From Flavobacterium sp. NRK F7 (lineage in GTDB: Bacteria; Bacteroidota; Bacteroidia; Flavobacteriales; Flavobacteriaceae): a stretch of DNA of 64,000 nucleotides. Below, piece by piece: positions 34,179 through 45,826 of the stretch. Each line of letters begins with the position of its first letter. Positions within the stretch are counted from its first letter, which is position 1. The notes under the pieces are model-generated. The model searched no databases. It was given only the letters and a program-made list of their open reading frames with translations, and was not told where the DNA came from. A program made the translations under genes and the position numbers. Where the stretch lies: the NCBI RefSeq assembly GCF_024054195.1, contig NZ_JAMXLB010000001.1, positions 2,593,524 to 2,657,523 of the forward strand. The letters run 5' to 3'.

Positions 34179-36716
34179 ATGTTAAAAAAAGTAACTTTAC
34201 TTGCCACCTGCTTACTACTTGTATTTGCAGTGGAAAGTCACGCTCAAAGAAAAAACAAAAAAAAGAATGCAAAAGCTACTACTACAGCTCAAGCTAAAAA
34301 ACCAGAAGAAAAAAAGGGTCCAAAACCGTATAACAAAGTTATTGATTCTTCAGCTGTTACTCAAAAAGGATTAATTGATGTTCATAAAGTAGACAAAAAA
34401 TTTCTTTTTGAAATTTCTGATTCTTTAATTGGAAAAGAAATTATGACCATTACTCGATATTCTAAAACCCCTGCAGGAGGTGGTATTTTTGGAGGAGAGG
34501 AAATTAACCGACAAGTTGTAAAATTTGAAAAAGGATTAAATGATAATATTCTTTTACGATCAATTACCTATGTAATTATGTCTCCTGATGAAGACAAACC
34601 TATTGCTAGAGCTGTTAAAAATTCTAGTTCCGATCCTATTATTGGTAACTATGACATTTTAGCGTATAAAAAAGATGCATCTGGTAAAGAAAATATAGGT
34701 TATGTAATTGATATGAATAGTACCTTTGATGCCGATGTTCAAACCTTTTCATTAAGCCCGATTAACAAACAGTTGTTAAGTATTCAATCGTTCCAAAAAG
34801 ACAAATCTTTTATTCAGGATATTAAAAGTTTTCCGATTAACACTGAAATCAGAAGTGTAAAGACCTTTTCAACTGAACAACCTAAAATTTCTAGAACCCC
34901 TACCCCTAAAATTGGTGTGGATTTACCTTCAGGGTTAGATGCAGGAGTGGTTACTTTAGAATTAAATACATCGATGTTATTACTTCCAGAAAAACCAATG
35001 CGAAAAAGAGCATTCGACAAGCGAGTTGGTTATTTTGCAAACGATTATGATGTTTTTAAAGAAGAGTCATTAAAAGCAGATAAAGAGGTTTTTGCCGTTA
35101 GATGGAGATTGGAACCCAAAAATGAAGAAGATGCACAAAAGCAGAAAAATGGGGAATTAATTGAACCCAAAAAACCGATTGTATATTATATTGATCCTGC
35201 AACGCCTGACAAATGGAAGCCTTATATCAAACAAGGAATTGACGATTGGAAAGAAGCTTTTGAATTTGCAGGTTGGAAAAATGCAATTCGTGGTGAATAT
35301 TGGCCTGAAAACGATCCAACTATGAGTTTAGAAGATGCTCGTTTTTCAGTTTTACGTTATTTTGCTGCTGATATTCCAAATGCTTATGGACCAAATGTTC
35401 ATGATCCAAGAACGGGAGAAATTTTAGAAAGTCATATCGGTTGGTACCATAATGTAATGAGTTTATTAAGAGATTGGTATTTAGTACAAGCTGCCGCAGT
35501 TGATCCTAGAGCTCGAAATAAAAATTTTGATGACAAATTAATGGGAGAGTTGATTCGTTTTGTATCTTCTCATGAAGTAGGTCATACGTTAGGATTACGT
35601 CATAATATGGGAGCAAGTAATGCTACTCCAGTAGAAATGTTACGCGACAAAGACTTTATCGAAAAAAATGGTCATACGTCTTCCATTATGGATTATGCTC
35701 GTTTTAATTATGTAGCACAACCTGAAGATAATATTACCGATTTATTTCCAAGAATTGGAGATTATGACAAATGGGCAATTAAATGGGGTTATTCTTATTT
35801 TGATGGAGCTAAAAATGAAGCACAAGAAAAAGCGTTGCTGAACACTATGACTAAAGAAGCCTATAAAAACCGTCGTTTATGGTTTGGAACAGAGACAAGT
35901 CCGTATGACCCTCGTTATCAAACCGAAGATTTAGGAGATAATGCTATGAAAGCTTCTACTTATGGTATTAAAAATTTAAAACGAATTCTACCAAATTTAA
36001 TACAATGGAGTAAAGAAGATGGAGAAGATTATACTGAATTACAAGATTTGTACGGTTCTTTAGTAGGTCAATTCAGAAGATACATGGGGCATGTGACTAA
36101 AAATGTAGGTGGTATTTATGAAACACCAAAAACATATGATATGGAAGGACCGCAATATGAAGTGGTACCAAGTTCCATTCAAAATGATGCGGTAACCTTT
36201 TTAAATGAAAATTTATTTGCAACACCTGCATGGCTTTTAGATCAAAATATACTTTCAAAAATTAATCCTGAAAGTGGTGTTGAAGCTATAAAATCGTTGC
36301 AAAACAGTACTTTATCTAGTTTACTATCTGGTGATAGATTGATTCGTTTAATTGAAACATCTTCTTTAAGTAAAGAAAATTATTCGGTAGATGAATTAAT
36401 GAGTGATTTAAGAAAAGGAATTTTTTCTGAATTAAAAACGGGTAAAGCTATTGATGTATATCGAAGAAATTTACAAAAGTTATATATCAACGAATTGATA
36501 CAAGCCTTAGATGTAGATGGAAAACAAACCGCAAGAGCATTAAATAGAAGAACCGTAAATTATAATGAAACGGATATTCCATCTATTGCTAGAGGTCAGT
36601 TATCTGAATTGAAAAGAGAAGTTAAAACGGCACTAACTATAACTAGCGACCGATTAAGTAAATTTCATTTACAAGATGCTTTATCTAAAATTGATGCTGC
36701 TTTAGATCCTAAATAA
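34179..36716 (+). CDS. Large zinc-dependent metalloprotease (DUF5117/DUF5118 type)
   Basis: 845 residues: signal peptide (to ~residue 22), a Lys-rich linker (RKNKKKNAKATTTAQAKKPEEKKG), an N-terminal domain with KKFLFEISDSLIGKEIM and GIFGGEEINRQVV, and the catalytic region with HEVGHTLGLRH at residues 465-475 (HExxHxxGxxH, zinc ligands). Later SSIMDYARFNYVAQP is the Met-turn. The layout matches the secreted metalloproteases of Bacteroidota annotated zinc-dependent metalloprotease. A -7 box TAAATTTG (34135-34142) precedes the start. Two terminators follow. Confidence 0.92.
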   Translation: MLKKVTLLATCLLLVFAVESHAQRKNKKKNAKATTTAQAKKPEEKKGPKPYNKVIDSSAVTQKGLIDVHKVDKKFLFEISDSLIGKEIMTITRYSKTPAGGGIFGGEEINRQVVKFEKGLNDNILLRSITYVIMSPDEDKPIARAVKNSSSDPIIGNYDILAYKKDASGKENIGYVIDMNSTFDADVQTFSLSPINKQLLSIQSFQKDKSFIQDIKSFPINTEIRSVKTFSTEQPKISRTPTPKIGVDLPSGLDAGVVTLELNTSMLLLPEKPMRKRAFDKRVGYFANDYDVFKEESLKADKEVFAVRWRLEPKNEEDAQKQKNGELIEPKKPIVYYIDPATPDKWKPYIKQGIDDWKEAFEFAGWKNAIRGEYWPENDPTMSLEDARFSVLRYFAADIPNAYGPNVHDPRTGEILESHIGWYHNVMSLLRDWYLVQAAAVDPRARNKNFDDKLMGELIRFVSSHEVGHTLGLRHNMGASNATPVEMLRDKDFIEKNGHTSSIMDYARFNYVAQPEDNITDLFPRIGDYDKWAIKWGYSYFDGAKNEAQEKALLNTMTKEAYKNRRLWFGTETSPYDPRYQTEDLGDNAMKASTYGIKNLKRILPNLIQWSKEDGEDYTELQDLYGSLVGQFRRYMGHVTKNVGGIYETPKTYDMEGPQYEVVPSSIQNDAVTFLNENLFATPAWLLDQNILSKINPESGVEAIKSLQNSTLSSLLSGDRLIRLIETSSLSKENYSVDELMSDLRKGIFSELKTGKAIDVYRRNLQKLYINELIQALDVDGKQTARALNRRTVNYNETDIPSIARGQLSELKREVKTALTITSDRLSKFHLQDALSKIDAALDPK

Positions 36717-36734
36717 TAATTATTTTATAAAATT

Positions 36735-36769
36735 AAAACCGCTTACAAAAATTGTAAGCGGTTTTTTTT
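36735..36769 (+). terminator. Terminator of the metalloprotease gene
   Basis: Stem AAAACCGCTTACAA / TTGTAAGCGGTTTT with a 3-nt loop and further T, 18 bp after the stop. Confidence 0.9.
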
Positions 36770-36776
36770 AAATTAT

Positions 36777-36804
36777 AAAACCCCAAGTTTAAACTTGGGG
36801 TTTT
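36777..36804 (-). terminator. Terminator of dnaK
   Basis: Perfect 28-bp palindrome (AAAACCCCAAGTTT and its complement) 20 bp downstream of the dnaK stop. It is separate from the plus-strand terminator 8 bp away. Confidence 0.85.
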
Positions 36805-36823
36805 ATTTTCTGAATAAGAAATA

Positions 36824-38710
36824 TTATTTAACTTCTTCAAAATCTACATCTTGAGTTTGGTCACCAGAAGCTTCTCTTTGTGGTTGTGCTTCTTGTGCTC
36901 CACCTTCCGCTTGCGCTTTGTACATTTCCTCCGATGCATTTTTCCAGGCTTCATTAATTTTATCTAAAGCTGGAGTAATTGTAGCTACATCTTTAGATTC
37001 ATACGCTGCTTTCAATTCTTCTAAAGCACCTTGAATAGCCGATTTATTACCTTCAGATAATTTTTCTCCAAATTCAGCTAATTGCTTTTCTGTTTGGAAA
37101 ATCATCGAATCTGCTTCGTTTAACTTATCCGCTTTTTCTTTTGCTTGTCTGTCCGCTTCCGCATTCATTTCAGCATCTTTTTTCATTTTTTCAATTTCTT
37201 CTGGAGTTAATCCTGAAGACGCTTCGATACGAATATCGTGTGATTTACCAGTTCCTTTATCTGTAGCAGAAACTTTAATAATACCATTCGCATCAATATC
37301 AAAAGTTACTTCAATTTGAGGAATACCTCTTGCAGCAGGTGGAATACCATCTAAATGGAATCTACCGATTGTTTTATTATCTTGAGCCATTGGTCTTTCT
37401 CCTTGTAAAACGTGGATTTCTACCGATGGTTGGTTATCTGCAGCTGTTGAGAAAACTTGTGATTTTTTGGTTGGGATTGTCGTATTAGCTTCGATTAATT
37501 TTGTCATTACACCACCCATAGTTTCAATACCTAATGATAATGGAGTAACGTCTAATAATAATACATCTTTAACATCTCCTGATAATACACCACCTTGAAT
37601 TGCAGCACCAATTGCCACTACTTCATCTGGGTTTACCCCTTTGGATGGTTTTTTACCAAAGAATTTTTCTACTTGTTCTTGAATAACTGGAATACGAGTA
37701 GAACCACCAACTAAAATTACTTCATCAATATCTGAGGTTGATAAACCTGCATCTTTTAATGCTTTAGCTACTGGATCCATAGAACGTTTTACTAAATTTT
37801 CAGACAATTGCTCAAATTTAGATCGAGTTAATGTTTGTACTAAGTGCTTAGGACCTGTAGCCGTAGCCGTAACATAGGGTAAATTTACTTCTGTTTGCGC
37901 AGATGAAGACAATTCAATTTTTGCTTTTTCAGCAGCTTCTTTTAAACGTTGTAAAGCCATAGGATCTTTACGTAAATCGATTCCTTCTGCAGCATTAAAT
38001 TCATTGGCTAACCAATCAATAATAACTTGGTCAAAATCATCACCTCCTAAATGCGTATCTCCATTAGTAGATAAAACTTCAAATACACCATCTCCTAATT
38101 CTAAGATTGAGATATCGAAAGTACCTCCACCTAAGTCATAAACTGCAATTTTTTGATCTTTACCTTGTTTATCTAAACCATAAGCTAAAGCAGCAGCTGT
38201 AGGCTCATTAATAATACGCATTACTTCTAAACCAGCAATTTGACCAGCTTCTTTAGTAGCTTGACGTTGTGCATCATTAAAATATGCTGGTACAGTAATA
38301 ACTGCTTGAGTAACTGTAGTTCCTAAATAATCTTCAGCTGTTTTTTTCATTTTTTGAAGTGTCATAGCTGACAATTCTTGTGGTGTATATAATCTACCAT
38401 CGATATCTACTCTAGGAGTATCATTATCACCTTTAACCACTTTATAAGCTACAGTAGAAGCTTCTTTAGCGCTTTCCGAATATTTATTACCCATAAAACG
38501 TTTTACAGAAGCAATCGTTTTAGTAGGATTAGTTACAGCTTGTCTTTTAGCAGGATCACCTACTTTAATTTCACCACCTTCTACAAATGCAATTACTGAA
38601 GGGGTTGTTCTTTTTCCTTCTGCATTAGCAATTACGACTGGTTCACCACCTTCCATAACTGCCACGCATGAATTTGTTGTACCTAAATCAATTCCAATAA
38701 TTTTACTCAT
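36824..38710 (-). CDS. dnaK: Chaperone DnaK (Hsp70)
   Basis: 628 residues, normal length. ATPase domain starts [59 protein letters not shown] and [14 protein letters not shown] are the nucleotide-site motifs, [17 protein letters not shown] the linker, and the C-terminus ends in the acidic DVDFEEVK typical of bacterial DnaK. It folds and rescues proteins together with DnaJ and GrpE, which are not in this window. The upstream 200 bp shows no CIRCE element. It is a single gene with its own terminator. Confidence 0.98.
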   Translation of the reverse strand: MSKIIGIDLGTTNSCVAVMEGGEPVVIANAEGKRTTPSVIAFVEGGEIKVGDPAKRQAVTNPTKTIASVKRFMGNKYSESAKEASTVAYKVVKGDNDTPRVDIDGRLYTPQELSAMTLQKMKKTAEDYLGTTVTQAVITVPAYFNDAQRQATKEAGQIAGLEVMRIINEPTAAALAYGLDKQGKDQKIAVYDLGGGTFDISILELGDGVFEVLSTNGDTHLGGDDFDQVIIDWLANEFNAAEGIDLRKDPMALQRLKEAAEKAKIELSSSAQTEVNLPYVTATATGPKHLVQTLTRSKFEQLSENLVKRSMDPVAKALKDAGLSTSDIDEVILVGGSTRIPVIQEQVEKFFGKKPSKGVNPDEVVAIGAAIQGGVLSGDVKDVLLLDVTPLSLGIETMGGVMTKLIEANTTIPTKKSQVFSTAADNQPSVEIHVLQGERPMAQDNKTIGRFHLDGIPPAARGIPQIEVTFDIDANGIIKVSATDKGTGKSHDIRIEASSGLTPEEIEKMKKDAEMNAEADRQAKEKADKLNEADSMIFQTEKQLAEFGEKLSEGNKSAIQGALEELKAAYESKDVATITPALDKINEAWKNASEEMYKAQAEGGAQEAQPQREASGDQTQDVDFEEVK

Positions 38711-38867
38711 AATTTTAATCTTAATTTATTGTGTGTTTTTTATTTTATTCTTTAAAACTTGTTTAGTATTTGTCAATCTTTGTGCCAAGACAATTTTATT
38801 GAATAATTGTCATTTTTTTGACAGCTAAAAAAAAACAACAATGACATAATGACATAAAAGTATAAAA

Positions 38868-38893
38868 AAAGGTTGCCAATTGGCAACCTTTAT
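38868..38893 (-). terminator. Terminator of the metalloprotease-like lipoprotein gene
   Basis: Palindrome AAAGGTTGCCAATTGGCAAC to CCTTT at 38868-38891, about 20 bp below the stop of the gene ending at 38914, with A and T tracts on both sides. Confidence 0.82.
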
Positions 38894-38913
38894 TCTATTG
38901 AGATTTTTGAAAC

Positions 38914-39819
38914 TTATCTTAAGTTTGTATATTCTTCTTGAGACATTTCTCCTCTTGCAATTCTTCCCAATTCTTCCATGTGTGACATCATGAAATCGTG
39001 GAATTGAGCATCAATACCTTCTGGTTGTGGCATTCTGTAAGTACCATTCAATACTCCATTATAGTAATAGAAGAAGTAATAGTCAAAATTAGTTGCTGAT
39101 AATTTAGCATTTTGTGGATCTGCAAACAAGAATCCTAAACGTACAGCCGATCTTCTTTGAGGAGGTGTTCCATGATGACCAGGACTTGTTGTAGAATAAT
39201 CCCCAATAGCATAAGCCGCTTCATAAGCAGTAGCAATAGATGCGAAAGTTGATTTACCATATCCTCTTCTTAAATAGTATCCTGCAAAACCATCTGCTTC
39301 TAACTCAGCAGCTCTTGCTGTAGATTCATTTCTAGTTGGTAATCTATATGCATATTGAAGTTGGTGACCATATTCATGAGCCAAAATCATTACATTAATT
39401 AAGTTTGAGTTGTCTCTGTCATAAGCCCATTTGAAGATAGCTTCTCCAAAATAAATTTTACCATTACTATATGAAATAGCATTAAAAGTTGAACTTGGGT
39501 TAGACAAATCTCTTACATAACGAAATGTAGGAGCTGATCTTCCCCAAAAAGATGCAATAGCACTATTTTGCGAAGTTATTAAACTAGAATTTCTAGTACT
39601 TCCGCTGTTAGGTAAACTTGTATAAAGACTTGCTGATGAACTCCAATTACCATCAACATAACCGCATTCTCCTTCTCTGCCGTTAGGTTGTTGGTCAATA
39701 ACTGATAGAACTTCTTCTTGAGAATCAACAGTTGTTTCTTCGTCTTTACTACATGATAGCATAGTAGATAATGCTAAAGCTCCTAAAAATAGAGATGCAT
39801 TTCTGAAATTTGTTTTCAT
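38914..39819 (-). CDS. Metalloprotease-like lipoprotein with HEYGH motif
   Basis: 301 residues. The lipoprotein signal ends LSC (Cys 23). HEYGH (residues 148-152) and the later AAELEADGFAGYYL (~171-183) form the HExxH plus downstream Glu ligand set of neutral zinc metallopeptidases of the YpfJ type; the flanking FWGRSAPTFRYV and SNGKIYFGEAIFKWA suit that family. The last 60 residues hold GTPPQRRSAVRLGF. So it is probably an exported zinc peptidase, target unknown. It stands alone. Confidence 0.83.
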   Translation of the reverse strand: MKTNFRNASLFLGALALSTMLSCSKDEETTVDSQEEVLSVIDQQPNGREGECGYVDGNWSSSASLYTSLPNSGSTRNSSLITSQNSAIASFWGRSAPTFRYVRDLSNPSSTFNAISYSNGKIYFGEAIFKWAYDRDNSNLINVMILAHEYGHQLQYAYRLPTRNESTARAAELEADGFAGYYLRRGYGKSTFASIATAYEAAYAIGDYSTTSPGHHGTPPQRRSAVRLGFLFADPQNAKLSATNFDYYFFYYYNGVLNGTYRMPQPEGIDAQFHDFMMSHMEELGRIARGEMSQEEYTNLR

Positions 39820-40082
39820 TGTTTGAAATAGTTAAGGTTATTAATATGACAATATTATGCATTTTTTTAATATTAAAATTACATTAAATCTATATTAATA
39901 GTTAAAAATACCTTCAAAAACCATATATCTATAAAAATCAAACTTTAATCGATGTTTTTTGTTAAAAAACCGTAAAAATTAACAAAAAACAGGAGGTCAT
40001 TTAAAAATGTAACACGTTAAGATTTTGTAATTATTAATCTAAATTTAATTTTCTACTCTATATTTGTAAACAAAAAAAACTC

Positions 40083-41504
40083 ATGGAATGTATTTCGGTC
40101 TTTGATATGCTTAAAATTGGTGTTGGTCCATCTAGTTCACATACTTTAGGACCATGGAGAGCCGCTGAAAGATTTATTAAGGAATTAAAAGAAAAAGAAA
40201 TTTTAGATCATATCAATAGAATCAAAGTTGATTTATATGGTTCTCTTTCTCTAACTGGCAAAGGACATGCTACTGATTTAGCTGTTATGCTTGGCTTAAG
40301 TGGAGCTGATCCTGAATATATTCCTGTTGAAAGCATTGATGTTATTATTTCTGCTATTAAAAATAAAAATGAATTGTTTTTAGGAAATGAAATTATTATT
40401 CCTTTCCATGTGGATACCGATATTATCTTCAATAGAGAGTTTTTACCTTTTCATGCTAATGGAATAAAATTTACCGCTTTTACCACTGATTCAGAATATG
40501 AAAACACCTATTATTCTATTGGTGGTGGCTTTGTTGTTGTTGAAGAAAGAATCAATTCTGCTGCTAATGAAGAAATTAAATGCGCCTTTCCTTTTCCGAT
40601 AGATAAAGCTTCAGAATTGTTAGCATATTGTCAATCTCAAAATAAAAAAGTTTGGGAAATTGTTTATGAGAATGAAAAATCCATGCGAACTGAAACTGAA
40701 ATACATAATGAATTAATGCGTATTTGGGATACGATGTTGGAATGTATGTATATTGGATGCCATTCTGAAGGAATTTTACCTGGTGGACTAAATGTAAGAA
40801 GAAGAGCCTACGATATGCATAAAAACCTTATTGGTGTATTGCCTTATGATAGCCCCTATTCGTGGATGCAAATTATTAGACAAACTGAAGTAAAGTTCAG
40901 ACAAATTTTAAAATGGGTAAGTTGTTTTGCATTAGCGGTGAATGAAGTAAATGCGTCATTAGGAAGAGTTGTAACTGCTCCTACAAATGGAAGTGCTGGA
41001 GTAATTCCTGCAGTTTTAATGTACTATTTGGTAATTGAAAATCATCAAGCGAATGAACAACAAATCAAACAATTTTTAATGACTGCTGGAGAAATAGGTA
41101 GTATCTTTAAAAAAGGAGCTACTATTTCAGCAGCTATGGGTGGTTGTCAGGCTGAAATTGGGGTTTCTAGTGCCATGGCGGCAGCTGGATTATGTGAAGT
41201 AATGGGAGGCACACCAGAACAAGTTATGGTGGCAGCAGAAATTGCAATGGAACATCATTTAGGTCTAACTTGCGATCCAATTGGCGGTTTGGTTCAAGTT
41301 CCATGTATTGAAAGAAATACTATGGGAGCTATCAAAGCAATAAATGCAGCCGAATTAGCTTTAGAAACAGATGCTAAAAATACTAAAGTTCCTTTGGATA
41401 AAGTAGTGAATACGATGTGGGAAACTGCAAAAGACATGAACACAAAATATAAAGAAACTTCAGAAGGAGGTTTAGCTGTAGGTGTTAATTTAGCAGATTG
41501 TTAA
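40083..41504 (+). CDS. sdaA: L-serine ammonia-lyase (iron-sulfur)
   Basis: 473 residues, single chain with both alpha and beta domains. Begins [30 protein letters not shown] (the beta part). The C-terminal half has [33 protein letters not shown] and [18 protein letters not shown], where Cys residues bind the 4Fe-4S cluster. The enzyme turns serine to pyruvate and ammonia. The -7 box TATATTTG (40059-40066) lies just upstream. The 263-bp gap before it holds nothing else I can name. Confidence 0.97.
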   Translation: MECISVFDMLKIGVGPSSSHTLGPWRAAERFIKELKEKEILDHINRIKVDLYGSLSLTGKGHATDLAVMLGLSGADPEYIPVESIDVIISAIKNKNELFLGNEIIIPFHVDTDIIFNREFLPFHANGIKFTAFTTDSEYENTYYSIGGGFVVVEERINSAANEEIKCAFPFPIDKASELLAYCQSQNKKVWEIVYENEKSMRTETEIHNELMRIWDTMLECMYIGCHSEGILPGGLNVRRRAYDMHKNLIGVLPYDSPYSWMQIIRQTEVKFRQILKWVSCFALAVNEVNASLGRVVTAPTNGSAGVIPAVLMYYLVIENHQANEQQIKQFLMTAGEIGSIFKKGATISAAMGGCQAEIGVSSAMAAAGLCEVMGGTPEQVMVAAEIAMEHHLGLTCDPIGGLVQVPCIERNTMGAIKAINAAELALETDAKNTKVPLDKVVNTMWETAKDMNTKYKETSEGGLAVGVNLADC

Positions 41505-41508
41505 ACCA

Positions 41509-41937
41509 TTACCTCATTCTTGTATCTATAATATGAATAATTACCCACTGCTCCTTTTCTTTCACCAAAGTAAAGGAATTAGTTCCTTTATGGCTTAAAT
41601 TACCATTAACATAAAACTCATAGGGTGTCCATACGTGTGCTAACAACCCATCGGATTGCACTTTATAGTCTAAGATTCGTTCTTCAAAAACCAAATTCTC
41701 AGGTAAACTTTTTATAGATTTTAGAAAATTAGAAAAGGATTCAGTGGTAACTTTATTTCCTTCTTTGGTTTTAGCAACCGATTGCATCACTATATCTTTA
41801 TGTGTTGTTGCACGTAAAGCTAAAGTATCTTTTTTATGAAATCCGTTAAAGAAATTTTCAATTACATTTTTAGGTTCTATTTCCTGTGCCTGAATAACAT
41901 TGGCCACAAGAAAAAATATAAAAAATAACTTTTTCAT
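41509..41937 (-). CDS. Secreted NTF2-like (SnoaL/DUF4440-type) protein
   Basis: 142 residues: signal peptide (MKKLFFIFFLVANVIQAQ), then an NTF2-like cone (NVIENFFNGFHKKDTLALRA, FLKSIKSLPENLVFEERILDY, HVWTPYEFYVNGNLSHKGTNSF). The fold serves many roles; no catalytic residues are certain here. Stops 4 bp after the end of sdaA, convergent with it. Confidence 0.85.
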   Translation of the reverse strand: MKKLFFIFFLVANVIQAQEIEPKNVIENFFNGFHKKDTLALRATTHKDIVMQSVAKTKEGNKVTTESFSNFLKSIKSLPENLVFEERILDYKVQSDGLLAHVWTPYEFYVNGNLSHKGTNSFTLVKEKEQWVIIHIIDTRMR

Positions 41938-42070
41938 TGTTTTACAAATTTTTAGTTGCTCACTATAAGTAGTTTTTTATTAAAAATAGTTACAATTTCT
42001 AAGAATATCTTAATTTTACAAAGAATTTTGATTTTAAAAACGAGAGTTTCTCAAACTATACTATAATATT

Positions 42071-42889
42071 ATGTCAGTAGCCAAAAAAGATTACAAAAGA
42101 ATTACCACAAAAACATTAATTGAGATGAAAAACAATGGAGAAAAAATCTCCATGTTAACAGCATATGATTACACTATGGCCAAAATTGTTGATTCATCAG
42201 GTGTCGATGTTATATTAGTGGGTGATTCAGCAAGTAATGTGATGGCAGGACATGAAACTACGTTACCTATTACATTAGATCAAATGATTTATCATGCTTC
42301 TTCTGTTATTAGAGCTGTTGAAAGAGCCTTAGTTGTTGTAGATTTACCTTTTGGAAGTTATCAATCAGATCCAAAAGAAGCCTTACGTTCAGCTATACGA
42401 ATTATGAAAGAAAGTGGTGGTCATGCCGTTAAATTAGAAGGAGGAAGTGAAATTAAGGATTCCATAAAACGAATTTTACATGCTGGAATTCCAGTAATGG
42501 GACATTTAGGCTTAACGCCGCAATCTATTTATAAATTCGGAACCTATACGGTTAGAGCAAAAGAAGATGCTGAAGCAGAAAAATTGATGGATGATGCTAA
42601 AATGTTAGAACGTATTGGTTGTTTTGCCATTGTCTTAGAAAAAATTCCTGCGGCTTTAGCTGAAAAAGTAGCTAAAAGTGTTTCTATACCAGTCATTGGA
42701 ATTGGAGCTGGAAATGGTGTAGACGGTCAGGTCTTAGTCTTACATGATATGATTGGAATGACACATGAATTTAGTCCAAGATTTTTAAGAAGATACATGA
42801 ATTTATATGAAGATATGACCACTGCAATTAGTCAATATGTTACTGATGTTAAGGCAGTTGATTTTCCAAATGAAAACGAGCAGTATTAA
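42071..42889 (+). CDS. panB: 3-methyl-2-oxobutanoate hydroxymethyltransferase
   Basis: 272 residues, usual length. First step of pantothenate synthesis: adds a one-carbon unit from methylene-THF to ketoisovalerate. Motifs are [30 protein letters not shown] (metal-binding Asp), [29 protein letters not shown] and [11 protein letters not shown]. It is followed 23 bp later by an RluA-type gene on the same strand. Confidence 0.97.
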   Translation: MSVAKKDYKRITTKTLIEMKNNGEKISMLTAYDYTMAKIVDSSGVDVILVGDSASNVMAGHETTLPITLDQMIYHASSVIRAVERALVVVDLPFGSYQSDPKEALRSAIRIMKESGGHAVKLEGGSEIKDSIKRILHAGIPVMGHLGLTPQSIYKFGTYTVRAKEDAEAEKLMDDAKMLERIGCFAIVLEKIPAALAEKVAKSVSIPVIGIGAGNGVDGQVLVLHDMIGMTHEFSPRFLRRYMNLYEDMTTAISQYVTDVKAVDFPNENEQY

Positions 42890-42912
42890 GATAATTTAGT
42901 TATAGAAACTTA

Positions 42913-43614
42913 ATGTCTAATAAAATAATATCCACGAAAGATAATTTACAAATTCTTCACGAAGACAATCATATCATTGTGATAAACAAACGTGTTGGTG
43001 ATATTGTGCAAGGTGATAAAACGGGAGACAAACCTCTTTCAGATATAGTAAAAGAATACCTTAAAGAAAAATATAATAAACCTGGAGAAGTTTTTTTAGG
43101 GGTTATTCACCGTCTGGATAGACCTACAACAGGTGTCGTTGTTTTTGCCAAAACATCAAAAGCATTATCCCGTTTAAACGAAAGTTTTAAAAATAGAGAA
43201 ACTAAAAAAATCTATTGGGCTGTCGTAAAAAACACACCTCCAAAACCCAATGACACCTTAGTTCATTTTCTAAAAAGAAACCCTAAAAATAACACTTCAA
43301 AAGCATATCTAAAAGAAGTTCCTGATAGTAAAAGAGCCAGTTTAGAATATCGTATTTTTAAAAAATTGGACAATTATTTTGGTCTAGAAATTCAATTACA
43401 TACAGGAAGACATCATCAAATTAGATCTCAATTAAATGCAATTGGTTGTCCCATAAAAGGAGATTTAAAATATGGTTTTGACAGAAGTAATTCGGATGGA
43501 GGCATCCATTTACATGCTAGAAAATTAGAGATTATGCATCCTGTAACCAAAGAAAACTTAGTTTTTGTGGCATCCACTCCAAATGATGTGATTTGGAACG
43601 CAATCATACAATAA
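42913..43614 (+). CDS. RluA-family pseudouridine synthase
   Basis: 233 residues, catalytic domain only (no S4 domain). HRLDRPTTGVVVFAKTSKA holds the catalytic Asp (family HRLDRxTSG), followed by KIYWAVV and the HTGRHHQIRSQL motif. It turns uridine into pseudouridine in rRNA or tRNA; the exact target cannot be told. It lies downstream of panB on the same strand and ends at a terminator. Confidence 0.94.
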   Translation: MSNKIISTKDNLQILHEDNHIIVINKRVGDIVQGDKTGDKPLSDIVKEYLKEKYNKPGEVFLGVIHRLDRPTTGVVVFAKTSKALSRLNESFKNRETKKIYWAVVKNTPPKPNDTLVHFLKRNPKNNTSKAYLKEVPDSKRASLEYRIFKKLDNYFGLEIQLHTGRHHQIRSQLNAIGCPIKGDLKYGFDRSNSDGGIHLHARKLEIMHPVTKENLVFVASTPNDVIWNAIIQ

Positions 43615-43642
43615 AAAAGGGAACCCAATTGTCCCCTTTTTG
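43613..43642. terminator. Terminator between convergent genes
   Basis: Stem AAAAGGG / CCCCTTTT around an 11-nt loop, with T tract on the plus strand and A tract before it, between the rluA-type gene and the E1 gene. Confidence 0.7.
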
Positions 43643-43648
43643 TTTATC

Positions 43649-45625
43649 TTAATATTGCAGTATGTTTTTTAATTCAGTTTCAAATCTATTTTTAGGTAAA
43701 TATTGATCTTCTAATGCTTTTACGAATGGTATAGCCGTTTCTATACTACCTACTCTTTTCACTGGTGCATCTAAATATTCAAAACAATTCTCCATAATTA
43801 AAGCGGAAATATCGCTTGAAATACCTCCAAATAAAGTATCTTCTTGCAAAATAATTACACGACCCGTTTTCTTCACCGAATTAAAAATAGTTTCCGTATC
43901 TAAGGGTTGTAAGGATCTTAAATCTATCAAATCTGCTGAAATATCAGGATTCTTTGATAAGGTTTCTAAAGCCCAATGTACTCCAGCACCAAAAGAAATA
44001 ATAGTTACTTCATTTCCTTCTTTTAATACTGCAGCTTTTCCAAAAGGAATGGTATAATAATCTACAGGAACATCTTGATAAATACTTCTATACAATTGCT
44101 TGTGCTCAAAATATAACACCGGATTTGGGTCATTAATGGCCGTGTTTAAAAGCCCTTTTGCATCATATGGAAAGGCTGGATAAACTACTTTCAATCCTGG
44201 CGTTTTGGTAAACCAAGCTTCATTAGTTTGGGAATGAAAAGGACCTGCTTGAGTTCCTCCACCACAAGGCATTCTTACAACAACATCTGCTTTTTCGTTC
44301 CATCGGTAATGTTGTTTTGCCAACAAATTTACAATCGGATTAAAACCAGTAGAAACAAAATCCGCAAATTGCATTTCCACAATCGCTTTATAACCGTTTA
44401 TTGACAAACCATTTGCTGCAGAAACGATGGCACTTTCACAAATAGGTGTATTTCGAACTCTTTCCTTACCGAATTCGGCTACAAAACCTTCTGTAATTTT
44501 AAAAGCACCTCCATATTCGGCAATATCTTGTCCCATGATTACTAAATTCTCATGTTTCTCCATGGATAATTTTAAAGCACTTGAAATCGCATCAATAACT
44601 CTAATATTTTCGGTTACATCAGAATGGAAGAATTGTTCGTGCTCATAGGGTTCGTACATATCATGTAATTCTTCTTCTAAATTCGCTTCTACTTCAGGTT
44701 CCAATTGCGTTTTTGCCCAATGTTGATCAATTTCAGCTTTAATTCGCTCTTTAATTAAAGCGTCATCTTCTTCATTTATAACAAAGGTTCTAAATAAATA
44801 ATCTTTAAAATTAGCAATCGGATCTTTTTCAGCCCATAGATCCATTAATTCTTGAGGCACATATTTAGTGCCACTCGCCTCTTCATGACCACGCATTCTG
44901 AAGGTTTTAAATTCTAATAATACAGGTCTCGGATTTTCAATCATAGATGCTTTTAGTTCTGTAATTTTATGAAAAACATCTAAAATATTATTCCCATCTA
45001 TAATATGACTTTCCATACCATAACCCACTCCTTTATCTGCTAAATTTTCACAACGATATTGTTCATTTGTAGGTGTCGAAAGTCCATATCCATTATTTTC
45101 AATCACAAATAAAACAGGTAAATCCCAAACGGAAGCTATATTTAAAGCTTCATGAAAATCTCCTTCTGAAGTAGCACCTTCACCTGTAAAAACAGCAGTT
45201 ATCTTACCATTTTGCTTCAATTTATTAGCTAAAGCAATTCCGTCAGCAACTCCCATTTGAGGTCCCAAATGAGAAATCATTCCTACAATCTTAAATTCTT
45301 GTGTACCAAAATGAAAACTTCTGTCTCTACCTTTAGTAAAACCAGTTTTTTTACCTTGCCATTGTGAAAACAAACGATGCAAAGGGATTTCTCTAGTGGT
45401 AAAAACACCTAAGTTACGGTGCATGGGCAAAATATATTCATCTTTGTCTAAAACCGCAGTAATTCCAACAGATATTGCTTCTTGACCAATTCCTGAAAAC
45501 CATTTAGAAACCTTACCCTGACGCAAAAGAATGAGCATCTTTTCTTCAATCATTCTTGGTTTTAAAAGTTTTTTGTACAAATCTATTAATTCGGGATTGC
45601 TTAACTCTTTTCTATCAAAGTTCAT
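43649..45625 (-). CDS. Branched-chain 2-oxoacid dehydrogenase E1, alpha-beta fusion
   Basis: About 658 residues from ATG 45625 ([10 protein letters not shown]); an upstream reading adds 18 residues of no clear sense. The alpha half has the thiamine-diphosphate motif [20 protein letters not shown] ending in NN and [11 protein letters not shown]. The beta half begins near [31 protein letters not shown] and ends [19 protein letters not shown]. It oxidatively decarboxylates branched-chain or related 2-oxo acids and hands the acyl group to lipoyl-E2, which is not in the window. Confidence 0.93.
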   Translation of the reverse strand: MNFDRKELSNPELIDLYKKLLKPRMIEEKMLILLRQGKVSKWFSGIGQEAISVGITAVLDKDEYILPMHRNLGVFTTREIPLHRLFSQWQGKKTGFTKGRDRSFHFGTQEFKIVGMISHLGPQMGVADGIALANKLKQNGKITAVFTGEGATSEGDFHEALNIASVWDLPVLFVIENNGYGLSTPTNEQYRCENLADKGVGYGMESHIIDGNNILDVFHKITELKASMIENPRPVLLEFKTFRMRGHEEASGTKYVPQELMDLWAEKDPIANFKDYLFRTFVINEEDDALIKERIKAEIDQHWAKTQLEPEVEANLEEELHDMYEPYEHEQFFHSDVTENIRVIDAISSALKLSMEKHENLVIMGQDIAEYGGAFKITEGFVAEFGKERVRNTPICESAIVSAANGLSINGYKAIVEMQFADFVSTGFNPIVNLLAKQHYRWNEKADVVVRMPCGGGTQAGPFHSQTNEAWFTKTPGLKVVYPAFPYDAKGLLNTAINDPNPVLYFEHKQLYRSIYQDVPVDYYTIPFGKAAVLKEGNEVTIISFGAGVHWALETLSKNPDISADLIDLRSLQPLDTETIFNSVKKTGRVIILQEDTLFGGISSDISALIMENCFEYLDAPVKRVGSIETAIPFVKALEDQYLPKNRFETELKNILQY

Positions 45626-45826
45626 GGTAATGGGTTTGTAATTATTTGAATTCAAAAATAGGAAAAATAACATTTTCAAATGGAATTGTTATAAAATTTA
45701 TTTTATCAAAATTTACCAGTATCTTAAAATGTTGATAACTTCCTCATTTTAAATTAAAAATAAATCAATACATTTGTATTTACTTGGGCTAAGCGCCTTT
45801 AGATTTATTAACAATAAAGTTTTAGT

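Noticed and set aside
38711..38913. CIRCE or other heat-shock operator before dnaK
   Set aside because: I looked for the TTAGCACTC-N9-GAGTGCTAA type and found none; short repeats of ATGACAT on the far side are too weak to name.
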